A stretch of DNA of 64,000 nt, taken from assembly GCF_042649045.1 (NCBI RefSeq), contig NZ_JBHSEF010000011.1:124001-188000 (forward strand), written 5' to 3'. Under the pieces are notes generated by a model, which searched no databases, was not told the DNA's origin, and saw only the letters and a program-made list of their open reading frames with translations. Made by a program: the position numbers and the translations under genes. This document shows, piece by piece, positions 16,927-25,076 of the stretch (position 1 is the stretch's first letter; each line of letters opens with the position of its first letter). The stretch comes from Chryseomicrobium palamuruense (lineage in GTDB: Bacteria; Bacillota; Bacilli; Bacillales_A; Planococcaceae).

Positions 16927-17889
16927 ATGAGCGCCTTTTTAGATGCACTCTACTTTATTATTCCTGTTTCAATCGCCTATGCAGCTCCACTTATTTTTGT
17001 AGCTATCGGTGGGGTCTTTTCGGAAAAATCCGGTGTAGTTAACATAGGACTTGAAGGCCTCATGGTAATGGGCGCATTTGTCGGGATTGTCTTTAACTTA
17101 ACATTTGCCGAGCAATTAGGCGGAGCCACAATCTGGTTCGCATTACTTGCCGCAATGGTCGTGTCAGGGATTTTCTCATTGTTACATGCCGTTGCCTCTA
17201 TTACCTTCCGAGCGGACCAAGTTATTTCTGGTGTTGCCATAAACATGCTTGGGGCTGCACTCGCTATTTTTGCAGTGAAACTTATTTACGATAAAGGTCA
17301 AACTGACTATGTGTCACAACAATTTATTCGCTTTGATATACCAGTACTTAAAGATATTCCCGTTATTGGACCGATGTTCTTTAATGATGTCTATGCAACA
17401 TCGATTCTAGCGATTGCGATTGCCATCTTAGCTTGGTTTGTTATTTATAAGACACCATTTGGATTGCGTCTCCGCTCAGTAGGGGAACATCCAATGGCAG
17501 CAGACACGATGGGAATCAAAGTAAATCGTATGCGTTATATCGCTGTTGTTATTTCAGGGATGCTCGCAGGGATCGGTGGAGCTGCTTACGCTCAATCCAT
17601 TTCTTATGAGTTCTCACACTCAACAATCAATGGTCAAGGGTTTATGGCTCTTGCCGCGATGATTTTTGGTAAATGGCATCCACTTGGTGCGATGGGAGCA
17701 GCATTATTCTTTGGTCTTGCTCAATCATTGAAAATTGTAGGTGGTTCGATTGATTTCATCGATCAAGTGCCATCAGTTTACCTGGATATATTACCTTACG
17801 TCTTGACGATCTTGGCTCTTGCTGGATTTATTGGAAAAGCAAGTGCACCAAAAGCAATCGGAAAACCGTATATTAAAGGAAAACGATAA
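16927..17889 (+). CDS. Nucleoside ABC transporter permease (NupQ-like)
   Basis: Second BPD_transp_2 permease, 320 residues, forming the presumed heterodimeric channel with the preceding protein. FSEKSGVVNIGLEGLMVMGA at the N-terminus, the GLRLRSVGEHPMAADTMGI cytoplasmic loop and GQGFMALAAMIFGKW near the C-terminus are typical. ATG 16927 follows AAAGGAGGCGAAATA, whose first part is the 3' end of the preceding gene. A terminator closes the importer operon. Confidence 0.93.
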   Translation: MSAFLDALYFIIPVSIAYAAPLIFVAIGGVFSEKSGVVNIGLEGLMVMGAFVGIVFNLTFAEQLGGATIWFALLAAMVVSGIFSLLHAVASITFRADQVISGVAINMLGAALAIFAVKLIYDKGQTDYVSQQFIRFDIPVLKDIPVIGPMFFNDVYATSILAIAIAILAWFVIYKTPFGLRLRSVGEHPMAADTMGIKVNRMRYIAVVISGMLAGIGGAAYAQSISYEFSHSTINGQGFMALAAMIFGKWHPLGAMGAALFFGLAQSLKIVGGSIDFIDQVPSVYLDILPYVLTILALAGFIGKASAPKAIGKPYIKGKR

Positions 17890-17899
17890 TTTTTTTCAG

Positions 17900-17923
17900 G
17901 GCCTCCGTATAGGAGGCCTTTTT
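17900..17923 (+). terminator. Terminator after the nucleoside importer operon
   Basis: GGCCTCC (17900-17906) / GGAGGCC (17912-17918), then TTTTT. Confidence 0.85.
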
Positions 17924-17961
17924 CAGTGGAATTCTTGACTAGAGATAGTCGTAGCAAGACG

Positions 17962-17976
17962 TTAGTGGTACACTAA
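17962..17976 (+). promoter_or_regulatory. Extended -10 of ymfF inside a palindrome
   Basis: TTAGTG-GTA-CACTAA has 6-bp arms and contains the extended -10 TG-G-TACACT (17966-17974). A repressor bound here would cover the promoter of ymfF. No strong -35 is visible. Confidence 0.4.
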
Positions 17977-18000
17977 ACGTTAGAGAAAGGGGCAGTCATT

Positions 18001-19266
18001 TTGTTTACAGCACGCAAGCTTTCAGAAGGAGTGACATTCTACTCACTTCCAACTAAACAGTTTAAAACCATCACACTTTCCATTAAATTCGAGGCACCTC
18101 TGACAGAGGAAGCCGCAGGCCGACGGACAGTGCTTTCTAATATACTTCAGTTCAGTAATCAGCTTACACCAACCAATACCGCATTCAGACAAGCTCTGGA
18201 TGAATTATATGGTGCTTCCATTTATTTAGACTCCACAAAACGTGGTGCACGTCATTATCTTCATTTAAATGCTGATTTTGTGAATGACTCCTATTTAAAC
18301 GGTTCGTCAGTAACGGAGGCGGTTTGTGAATTGCTTCAAGCCATCGTACGTAAACCTCTCTTTTTAACAGATGCATTCGATGACTCTATTTTTACGAGAG
18401 AAAAAAAACAAGTGATTAGTCGGTTAGACTCTTTATATGAAGACAAAGCACGCTTCGCTCAGCAACGTCTTCTTGAAATCATTCGTCCGAATCATCCGGC
18501 TTCGATGTCCGCCTCAGGAAACAAAGAGCGTATTGAAAGAATGACATTAGAAGATCTCAAAGAAGCTTATCATTCCATGATACAGGAAGATAAAATTTCC
18601 ATTTATGTAGTGGGAGATATTGACGAACAGCAATGGAACGAATTGCTCCCAACCTATTTAGGTTTTGATCCGCGAACTTCACTCGTTATCCATTCTGACA
18701 TAGATACAATTCAAACGGCTGAAGGGTCAACCACTGAAATTCAAGAGATGAAACAAGGAAAATTGCATATGGCGTATGAGACTCCTGTTACCGGCTCATC
18801 GCCACTATTCCCGACCATGCAATTACTAAATGGAATATTCGGTGCGTACCCGCATTCGAAATTATTTACGAATGTCCGGGAGAAAGAGAGTCTCGCGTAT
18901 TACGCATCAAGTTCGTTTGCTTCTTCTTACGGTTTGCTATTTGCGAACAGTGGAATTGAACCTGCCCAAAAAGACAAAGCGGAAAAACTAATAGATGCGC
19001 AGCTTGAGGAAATCCGTTCAGGTCATATTTCCGATTTAGAATTTGTTCAAACAAAATCCATGTTAAAAAATCAGCTGCTTGAAATTCGCGACTCTGCTCG
19101 AGGGATGATTGAAGTGTATGATTCCTATCATGAAATCGATCCAGAATTCACAATTGAAGGATGGGCTTCTAAGTGGGAAAATGTTTCAAAGGAATCCATT
19201 CAACAATTAGCGAAAGACATCCGGAAAGTCCATACGTTTTTTTTAGCTGGCAAGGAGGAGAACTAA
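18001..19266 (+). CDS. ymfF: M16 peptidase-like protein without zinc motif (YmfF)
   Basis: 421-residue M16B-family protein that lacks the HxxEH motif: the equivalent region reads LSNILQFSNQLTPTN. The substrate-side motif is kept (NVREKESLAYYASSSF). It is therefore likely the inactive partner of the next protein, as with paired alpha/beta processing peptidases. The start is TTG 18001 after AGAAAGGGG. The next gene begins straight after the stop. The B. subtilis pair ymfF-ymfH has the same arrangement; its physiological substrate is not established as far as I know. Confidence 0.88.
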   Translation: MFTARKLSEGVTFYSLPTKQFKTITLSIKFEAPLTEEAAGRRTVLSNILQFSNQLTPTNTAFRQALDELYGASIYLDSTKRGARHYLHLNADFVNDSYLNGSSVTEAVCELLQAIVRKPLFLTDAFDDSIFTREKKQVISRLDSLYEDKARFAQQRLLEIIRPNHPASMSASGNKERIERMTLEDLKEAYHSMIQEDKISIYVVGDIDEQQWNELLPTYLGFDPRTSLVIHSDIDTIQTAEGSTTEIQEMKQGKLHMAYETPVTGSSPLFPTMQLLNGIFGAYPHSKLFTNVREKESLAYYASSSFASSYGLLFANSGIEPAQKDKAEKLIDAQLEEIRSGHISDLEFVQTKSMLKNQLLEIRDSARGMIEVYDSYHEIDPEFTIEGWASKWENVSKESIQQLAKDIRKVHTFFLAGKEEN

Positions 19267-20559
19267 ATGGAACACTTACATTTTGAGCAACTAAATGAAT
19301 CCCTCTATTACGAAAAAATGGAGAACGGTTTAGAAGTTTATGTTCTTCCAAAGAATGGCTTCTCAAAGTCCTATGTCACTTTTACAACAAAATACGGTTC
19401 AATCGACAATCATTTTATTCCACCGGGGCAACAAGAAGTCCGTGTACCTGACGGGATTGCTCATTTCTTAGAACATAAAATGTTTGAAAAAGAAGATGGC
19501 GATGTCTTTCAAAAGTTTAGTGAAGAAGGGGCGTCAGCGAACGCTTTTACTTCATTTACTCGCACCGCCTATTTATTTTCAGCAACTGAAAACATCGAGA
19601 ACCACACGAAAACATTAATCGATTTCGTCCAGATTCCTTATTTTACGGAAGCGACAGTGAATAAAGAAAAAGGAATTATCGCTCAGGAAATCACGATGTA
19701 TGATGATATGCCGGATTGGCGTTTGTATTTTGGTGCGATTGAAAATATGTATCATCATCACCCCGTAAAAATCGACATTGCAGGGACAGTTGATTCGATT
19801 CAAGAAATCACAGCGGAACATTTGTATTTGTGTCATCAAACATTCTATCATCCATCAAATATGGTGCTATTTGCAGTGGGAGCTGTTGAACCAGATGCAT
19901 TTATGGAACTTGTGCGAAAGAATCAAGAATCGAAACATTTTACTGATAAACCGGAAGTCCAACATTTGCTACCCGAGGAACCCGATCATGTGGCTGTTCC
20001 TTACCGGGAACTACAAATGGACGTTGTTCAACCTAAAGTCATTTACGGGATAAAAGCTCCTGTTCATCAATTGACTGGGAATGATATGTTAAAGTATGAA
20101 CTCGCCATGCAAGTGACAATCGATATTCTATTTGGTCGAGCATCCGCCTTTTATTCAACGGCTTATGAAAACGGTTTTATCGATGAATCCTATTCAGCAG
20201 ACTTTTCTATGGAAAGCAGTTACGGATTCTCGATGATTGGTTCAGATACTGATAAGCCTCAGGAACTGATCAAGGCAATACGTCATTTTTTAACTACTCC
20301 GTTTGAGGAGTTCAATCAAGTAACTGATCAATTAGAACGTACGAAAAAACGTAAGATTGGCACCTTTTTACGTGCCCTCAATTCCATTGAATATATTGCC
20401 AACCAGTTCACGCGCTATCGGTTGAATGAAATGGACCTGTTTCAAGTATTGCCAGTACTTGAATCGCTGACAATTGACGATTTAAAAGCAGCATACTCTC
20501 AATTACAAAGCACGGATGCCCATACGCAGTTCGTCATTTTACCAAATGGAAAAAAATAA
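19267..20559 (+). CDS. ymfH: M16 family zinc peptidase (YmfH)
   Basis: 430-residue active member of the pair, with HFLEH at residues 66-70 and the third metal-ligand region in EITMYDDMPDW. The loop GASANAFTSFTRTAYLFS after the motif is typical for this subfamily. ATG 19267 follows the AAGGAGGAG that ends ymfF. It overlaps the start of ymfI by 14 bases, indicating coupling. It is the third M16 protein in the window, with mlpA and ymfF. Confidence 0.9.
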   Translation: MEHLHFEQLNESLYYEKMENGLEVYVLPKNGFSKSYVTFTTKYGSIDNHFIPPGQQEVRVPDGIAHFLEHKMFEKEDGDVFQKFSEEGASANAFTSFTRTAYLFSATENIENHTKTLIDFVQIPYFTEATVNKEKGIIAQEITMYDDMPDWRLYFGAIENMYHHHPVKIDIAGTVDSIQEITAEHLYLCHQTFYHPSNMVLFAVGAVEPDAFMELVRKNQESKHFTDKPEVQHLLPEEPDHVAVPYRELQMDVVQPKVIYGIKAPVHQLTGNDMLKYELAMQVTIDILFGRASAFYSTAYENGFIDESYSADFSMESSYGFSMIGSDTDKPQELIKAIRHFLTTPFEEFNQVTDQLERTKKRKIGTFLRALNSIEYIANQFTRYRLNEMDLFQVLPVLESLTIDDLKAAYSQLQSTDAHTQFVILPNGKK

Positions 20560-21271
20560 GTTTGTTCTTGTTACAGGAGGCACAGGAGCAATCGGTTCTG
20601 CAATCGTAGAGCTGCTTGCTGCCTCAGGGTACTCTGTCTATATTCATTATGTACATTCGGAAAGTAAGGCAATAGAACTGGTAGACCGTTTGACTACACA
20701 GTACCCAGCTCAATGGTTCAGTGCCCATCAATTTCGATTAGAAACGTTGACCAAAGAGGACCTGTCCTTTATTTTTGAACTGTCATCAGTTGTCTTCGCT
20801 CATGGAACGACCGTGTATAAGGAGTTTGGCGAAACCTCTTTCGAGGAGAGACACTCCTTATTTAATCAATATATGGAAGGTCCGTACCTAATTTTAAAGC
20901 TAGTAGAGAACCAATTAAGAGGTGGAAGCGTCGTATACATTGGGTCTATTTTTGGGCATCTTGGGGCATCTTGGGAAGCTTGGTACAGTACAATGAAAGC
21001 TGGTCAGATTGGCATGATGAAAAGCTTAGCGAAAGAATGGGCTACTTATCCGATCCGTGTCAATATGGTGAGTCCAGGGCTCATTTATTCTAACATCCAT
21101 CAACATCTATCAGAGGAAGATATAACACTAACAATAAGTGAAATACCCATACAACGAGCAGGATTGCCTGAAGAAGTTGCTTTTGCTGTTAGATTTCTTC
21201 TATCGGAGGATAGTCGATACATAACGGGTCAAGCAATTTTTGTTGATGGTGGATGGAATCTTCTTGGATAG
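20546..21271 (+). CDS. ymfI: Short-chain dehydrogenase/reductase (YmfI)
   Basis: SDR oxidoreductase of 241 residues, similar to 3-oxoacyl-ACP reductase but with unknown substrate. The NAD(P) loop TGGTGAIG is near residue 10, the catalytic serine is in VYIGSIFG and the Y-x3-K pair is in WYSTMKAG; NMVSPGLIYS and the C-terminal YITGQAIFVDGGW follow. I prefer ATG 20546, inside the end of ymfH, because family proteins begin close to the glycine loop. An in-frame ATG at 20516 would add ten residues and has no better ribosome site. Confidence 0.88.
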   Translation: MEKNKFVLVTGGTGAIGSAIVELLAASGYSVYIHYVHSESKAIELVDRLTTQYPAQWFSAHQFRLETLTKEDLSFIFELSSVVFAHGTTVYKEFGETSFEERHSLFNQYMEGPYLILKLVENQLRGGSVVYIGSIFGHLGASWEAWYSTMKAGQIGMMKSLAKEWATYPIRVNMVSPGLIYSNIHQHLSEEDITLTISEIPIQRAGLPEEVAFAVRFLLSEDSRYITGQAIFVDGGWNLLG

Positions 21272-21275
21272 ATTC

Positions 21276-21304
21276 TTCACTCTGTACATAAAATCCGCTA
21301 TGAT
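21276..21304 (+). promoter_or_regulatory. Possible SigA promoter for ymfK
   Basis: TTCACT (21276-21281), 17 bases, TATGAT (21299-21304), in the 62-base gap before ymfK. Confidence 0.4.
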
Positions 21305-21333
21305 AGAAGAAGATAAGAAAGCGAGGGGTCTGC

Positions 21334-22134
21334 ATGACGACAGAATGGTTTTTTGAGTATGAAATTCAAATCAATCGACCAGGTCTACTGGGAGATATCG
21401 CTTCTCTTCTAGGTATGCTGCGAATTACAATTGTAACCATCAATGGTGTCGATGAAGGTCGACGCGGCATGTTATTAAATGCGCAAAATAAAGAAAGTAT
21501 TGATCGCTTTGAGCATATCATCTCCACGATGGAAACGATTCAATTAACGAAGTTCCGAGAGCCCAAATTACGTGATCGCTTAGCTGTGCGACATGGACGT
21601 TATATTCAACGGGACTTAGATGATCGCAAAACGTTTCGATTTGTCCGTGACGATCTTGGACTTCTCGTTGATTTTATGGCGGAAATCTATAAACAAGACG
21701 GTCATAAATTGATAGGCATTCGAGGGATGCCACGTGTTGGAAAGACGGAATCTGTCGTAGCAGCAAGTGTGTGTGCGAATAAGAAATGGATTTTCTTATC
21801 GTCTACGATGATTAAACAGACCGTGCGCAGTCAGTTGATGGGGGACGAGTTCAGTCAACAAAACATTTTCATTTTAGATGGAATTGTGACACGAAAATCA
21901 AGTGACGAGCGACATCACCAACTCGTAAAAGAAATGATGAGAATGCCAACAATCAAAGTCGTCGAACATCCAGACATGTTTGTTCAGCATTCAGAATATA
22001 CAATTGATGATTTTGATTATATTATCGAACTGCGCCATTCACCTGATGAAGAAATCACGTATGAAATGATGGAAAGAAATCAAGGAAACAATGATTTCGG
22101 AGGCTTCGGTGGATTTGGTGGATTTGAATTTTAG
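21334..22134 (+). CDS. ymfK: DUF3388 family protein YmfK with ACT-like domain
   Basis: Protein of 266 residues in the DUF3388 family; function unknown. The first ~80 residues look like an ACT regulatory domain (EYEIQINRPGLLGDIASLLG). The middle has a P-loop-like segment, RGMPRVGKTES around residue 130, followed by a possible Walker B strand (NIFILDGIV). The C-terminus is a Gly/Phe repeat, FGGFGGFGGFEF. The usual Bacillus neighbour ymfJ is absent between ymfI and this gene. ATG follows GCGAGGGG. ATP binding is only an inference from the loop. Confidence 0.8.
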   Translation: MTTEWFFEYEIQINRPGLLGDIASLLGMLRITIVTINGVDEGRRGMLLNAQNKESIDRFEHIISTMETIQLTKFREPKLRDRLAVRHGRYIQRDLDDRKTFRFVRDDLGLLVDFMAEIYKQDGHKLIGIRGMPRVGKTESVVAASVCANKKWIFLSSTMIKQTVRSQLMGDEFSQQNIFILDGIVTRKSSDERHHQLVKEMMRMPTIKVVEHPDMFVQHSEYTIDDFDYIIELRHSPDEEITYEMMERNQGNNDFGGFGGFGGFEF

Positions 22135-22151
22135 AAAGGCGGGTGAGGAAT

Positions 22152-23003
22152 GTGTCAGAACTGGGTACTCGCTTACAACAAGCGAGAACAGAAAAAGGAT
22201 TAAGCATTGATGATGTTCAGTCCATAACAAAAATACAAAAACGATACTTGATTGGTATAGAAGAAGGCAATTATGATTCCATGCCTGGCCCATTCTACAT
22301 TCGTGCATTTGTACGCCAATATGCGGATGCGGTGGGGTTAAGCGGAGAGCAATTATTAAATGATTATAAAGATGAGTTGCCTGCTGCTCAAAAATCAACA
22401 CCAACTCAAATGAATGCAGCGACAGTGAGTCGAAGAGGGTATCGCTCGGGTGGAAGATTTATGGAAATCTTCCCTATGATACTCGTAGCACTGTTTGTTA
22501 TTGCCATCATTGCGATTGCTTACGTATTATCGCAACGGGCACCGGTAGATTCTCCTGTCGAGGAAGCGGAAGACAGTGAAATTGTTCTGGAAACACAACC
22601 TCAAGAAGATGAGCCAGCAGCACCTATCGAAGAAGAGGAAGAGACTGTGGAAGAAGAACCAGTCGAGCCTGAACCAACTGTGACGATTACTCCTACGCGG
22701 ACGCAGGGTGAAAATGCATATATAGACGTAACGGGTACAGAGGCATTGACTGTCCGTATCGAGTTTACTGGTGAATCTTGGTTGTCAATCCTGCGTAATG
22801 ACCTCGGAGGGGAGCTATTGATACCTTCTGAACGAGTCTACTCTGTCGCGGATAGCCCATTTACGTTTGAGGCGCCAGAGCCTGGCGTGTACCGAATTCG
22901 CCTGGGAGTTACAGCTAACTCAAAAGTGTTTATTAATGATGAACCTCTGCCATTCCAAACTGGAATGAACTCAGAAAATCTCTATATTAACTGGACACAA
23001 TAA
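22152..23003 (+). CDS. rodZ: RodZ-like cell-shape protein (YmfM)
   Basis: Bitopic membrane protein (283 residues) that links MreB-type filaments to the elongation machinery. It has an N-terminal HTH (LGTRLQQARTEKGLSIDD...IKRYLIGIEEG type, about residues 3-70), a basic juxtamembrane stretch, one TM helix (~100-122, IFPMILVALFVIAIIAIAYV), a very acidic linker (~128-175) and a periplasmic-type DUF4115 domain. GTG 22152 gives the family start MSELG; GTG 22143 in the same frame is an alternative. It precedes pgsA as in B. subtilis. Confidence 0.88.
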   Translation: MSELGTRLQQARTEKGLSIDDVQSITKIQKRYLIGIEEGNYDSMPGPFYIRAFVRQYADAVGLSGEQLLNDYKDELPAAQKSTPTQMNAATVSRRGYRSGGRFMEIFPMILVALFVIAIIAIAYVLSQRAPVDSPVEEAEDSEIVLETQPQEDEPAAPIEEEEETVEEEPVEPEPTVTITPTRTQGENAYIDVTGTEALTVRIEFTGESWLSILRNDLGGELLIPSERVYSVADSPFTFEAPEPGVYRIRLGVTANSKVFINDEPLPFQTGMNSENLYINWTQ

Positions 23004-23009
23004 ACATGT

Positions 23010-23042
23010 GCCTTGTCCTCTTCGGGCAAGGCCTGTTTTCTT
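23010..23042 (+). terminator. Hairpin between rodZ and pgsA
   Basis: GCCTTGTCC (23010-23018) / GGGCAAGGC (23024-23032), then CTGTTTTCTT. The T run is weak, so termination is probably partial. Confidence 0.6.
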
Positions 23043-23061
23043 AAGGAAAGGAGTTTCACAC

Positions 23062-23640
23062 ATGAATTTACCAAATAAAATTTCGATGTTCCGCATTTTT
23101 TTAATACCTGTTTTTATGCTCTTCATGCTTGTTGATTTTGGTTTTGGGACCGTGACTTTACTCGGGGCAGCGTTGCCAGTCGAACATATCATCGGTGCCG
23201 TCCTCTTTATATTCGCCTCAATTACCGATTTTATAGATGGATATCTTGCACGCAAACACAACCTCGTCACAAATATGGGGAAATTTTTAGACCCTCTTGC
23301 AGACAAATTGTTGGTCTCTGCTGCGCTCATCATTTTGGTGGCGTTTGATCTAGCCCCAGCATGGGTAGTTATTTTAATCATTAGCCGTGAATTTGCTGTA
23401 ACTGGGTTACGTCTCATCCTTGCAGGTGGAGGAGAGGTCGTCGCAGCGAATCAGCTTGGAAAAATTAAAATGTGGACGCAAATAGTAGCTATCAGTGCAT
23501 TACTCCTAGGGAATATCGGTTTTGAAATGATTGGATTCCCATTTGCGACCATTATGCTTTATATATCCCTTTTCTTCACTCTATGGTCTGGATATGATTA
23601 TTTCTATCTAAACCGTCGTGTACTCTTAGATTCGAAATAG
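23062..23640 (+). CDS. pgsA: CDP-diacylglycerol-glycerol-3-phosphate 3-phosphatidyltransferase
   Basis: PgsA makes phosphatidylglycerophosphate from CDP-diacylglycerol and glycerol-3-phosphate at the membrane and is essential for phosphatidylglycerol. The CDP-alcohol phosphotransferase signature D-G-x2-A-R-x8-G-x3-D-x3-D is complete (DGYLAR ... GKFLDPLAD). The 192 residues include about five or six hydrophobic helices. ATG 23062 follows AAGGAAAGGAG; an in-frame GTG at 23008 lies in the hairpin and is rejected. Confidence 0.96.
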   Translation: MNLPNKISMFRIFLIPVFMLFMLVDFGFGTVTLLGAALPVEHIIGAVLFIFASITDFIDGYLARKHNLVTNMGKFLDPLADKLLVSAALIILVAFDLAPAWVVILIISREFAVTGLRLILAGGGEVVAANQLGKIKMWTQIVAISALLLGNIGFEMIGFPFATIMLYISLFFTLWSGYDYFYLNRRVLLDSK

Positions 23641-23651
23641 GAGGCAATGCT

Positions 23652-24905
23652 ATGAAAGCAGAGATTATTGCGGTTGGTTCAGAACTGCTGCTTGGACAAA
23701 TCGTTAATACAAATGCGCAGTTCCTATCAACACAACTGGCAGAGATGGGCATCTCCATTCACTACCATACAGTTGTAGGTGACAATGCGGACCGCTTACG
23801 CGATGCCATTCAGATAGCCGAAAAGCGAGCAGACCTTATTCTCTTTTCCGGCGGTCTAGGACCAACAAAGGATGACTTAACGAAAGATACCATCGCCCAG
23901 CATTTAGGCTTATCTCTTGTCACGGATGAGAAAGCCATGCAGTTTATTACCGAGTTCTTCGAAAAGCGCAATCGACCGATGACAGAGAATAATAAAAAGC
24001 AAGCGCTCGTTTTTGAAGGAGCGGAAGTTCTTGCCAATCACCACGGAATGGCACCAGGAATGTTCTACCAGTCATCTTCCCATACGTATATTCTATTGCC
24101 TGGACCACCGAAAGAACTGGAGCCTATGTTTCAATTTGAAGCAAAGCCTTTAGTTGCGAAGCAAATCTTTAAAAACCAGCAAATTTTCTCGCATGTCATC
24201 CGTTTTTATGGAATTGGAGAAGCGGAACTGGAGACAGAACTAGAAGATCTCATTGATACCCAATCGAATCCGACGATTGCTCCTCTCGCGTCAGATGGCG
24301 AAGTGACGATTCGTTTGACTGCCGTCGGTGAAACGGAAGCGGATGCATGGTCCAAAATCAAAGAAGTGCAAGCCGAGATTTTGAACCGTGTCGGGAAGTA
24401 TGTCTATGGCTATAACAATGATTCCCTTGCATTGAAACTGAAGCAAAAGTTGTCAGATGCTGAACTGACCATCTCTGCAGCGGAAAGTATGACTGCAGGA
24501 CTTTTCCAAGCGGAACTCGCAGCTATTCCAGGAATGGCTGAAGTCTTGGTAGGTGGCATGGTCACATATAACGAAAAAGTGAAAGTGGAGAACTTGGGTG
24601 TATCCCAACAAACGATTGATCAGTACTCAGTTGTTAGCAAGCAAGTAGCTGAAGAAATGGCCACCCAATCAAAAAACATCTTCGGATCCGATATCGGTGT
24701 CGGAATTACCGGAGCTGCTGGACCGGATGCTCACGGGGGCCAACCTGCAGGAACTGTGTGGATCGGAATTGCCTTTGAAGATCAAGTGACAAGCTATGAA
24801 CTTCATTTATCTGGCATGCGCAATACAAACCGAATCCGCGCCGTCAAGTTTGCTATACATTATTTACTGCAGCTTCTTTTATATAAAAATAGCGATGAAA
24901 AATAG
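23652..24905 (+). CDS. cinA: CinA family protein (competence/damage-inducible)
   Basis: 417 residues in two domains: an N-terminal molybdopterin-binding-like domain (~1-170; VGSELLLGQIVNTNAQFLS, FSGGLGPTKDDLTKDTIA), and a C-terminal CinA/PncC domain (~255-410; AAESMTAGLFQAELAAIPG, GVGITGAAGPD) associated with nicotinamide-nucleotide amidohydrolase activity. ATG 23652 follows ATAGGAGGCAATGCT. The order pgsA-cinA-recA is conserved in Firmicutes; in competent bacteria CinA is co-expressed with RecA. Here a terminator and a LexA-boxed promoter separate the two. Confidence 0.94.
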   Translation: MKAEIIAVGSELLLGQIVNTNAQFLSTQLAEMGISIHYHTVVGDNADRLRDAIQIAEKRADLILFSGGLGPTKDDLTKDTIAQHLGLSLVTDEKAMQFITEFFEKRNRPMTENNKKQALVFEGAEVLANHHGMAPGMFYQSSSHTYILLPGPPKELEPMFQFEAKPLVAKQIFKNQQIFSHVIRFYGIGEAELETELEDLIDTQSNPTIAPLASDGEVTIRLTAVGETEADAWSKIKEVQAEILNRVGKYVYGYNNDSLALKLKQKLSDAELTISAAESMTAGLFQAELAAIPGMAEVLVGGMVTYNEKVKVENLGVSQQTIDQYSVVSKQVAEEMATQSKNIFGSDIGVGITGAAGPDAHGGQPAGTVWIGIAFEDQVTSYELHLSGMRNTNRIRAVKFAIHYLLQLLLYKNSDEK

Positions 24906-24907
24906 AC

Positions 24908-24934
24908 TGAAGGGACATTTCTCTTCATTTTTTT
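24908..24934 (+). terminator. Terminator after cinA
   Basis: TGAAGGGA (24908-24915) / TCTCTTCA (24920-24927) with one G-T pair, followed by T7. Confidence 0.75.
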
Positions 24935-24984
24935 TATTTTGTACAAAACTTCAAATTACAAATTTGCCATTGTGTGAAAAAATA

Positions 24985-24998
24985 CGAATAAACGTTCG
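24985..24998 (+). promoter_or_regulatory. LexA (SOS) box of recA
   Basis: CGAATAAACGTTCG differs from the Bacillus consensus CGAACRNRYGTTCG at one position. It lies just upstream of the recA -35 element. Confidence 0.85.
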
Positions 24999-25006
24999 CT
25001 TTTTTC

Positions 25007-25035
25007 TTGTATTTTTTCGTTGAAAGGAGTATAGT
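25007..25035 (+). promoter_or_regulatory. SigA promoter of recA
   Basis: TTGTAT (25007-25012), 17 bases, TATAGT (25030-25035); placed between the LexA box and the recA ribosome site. Confidence 0.8.
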
Positions 25036-25076
25036 AGGTATAGAAACAACATTTGATTTCTTAGGAGGAATTTCAT

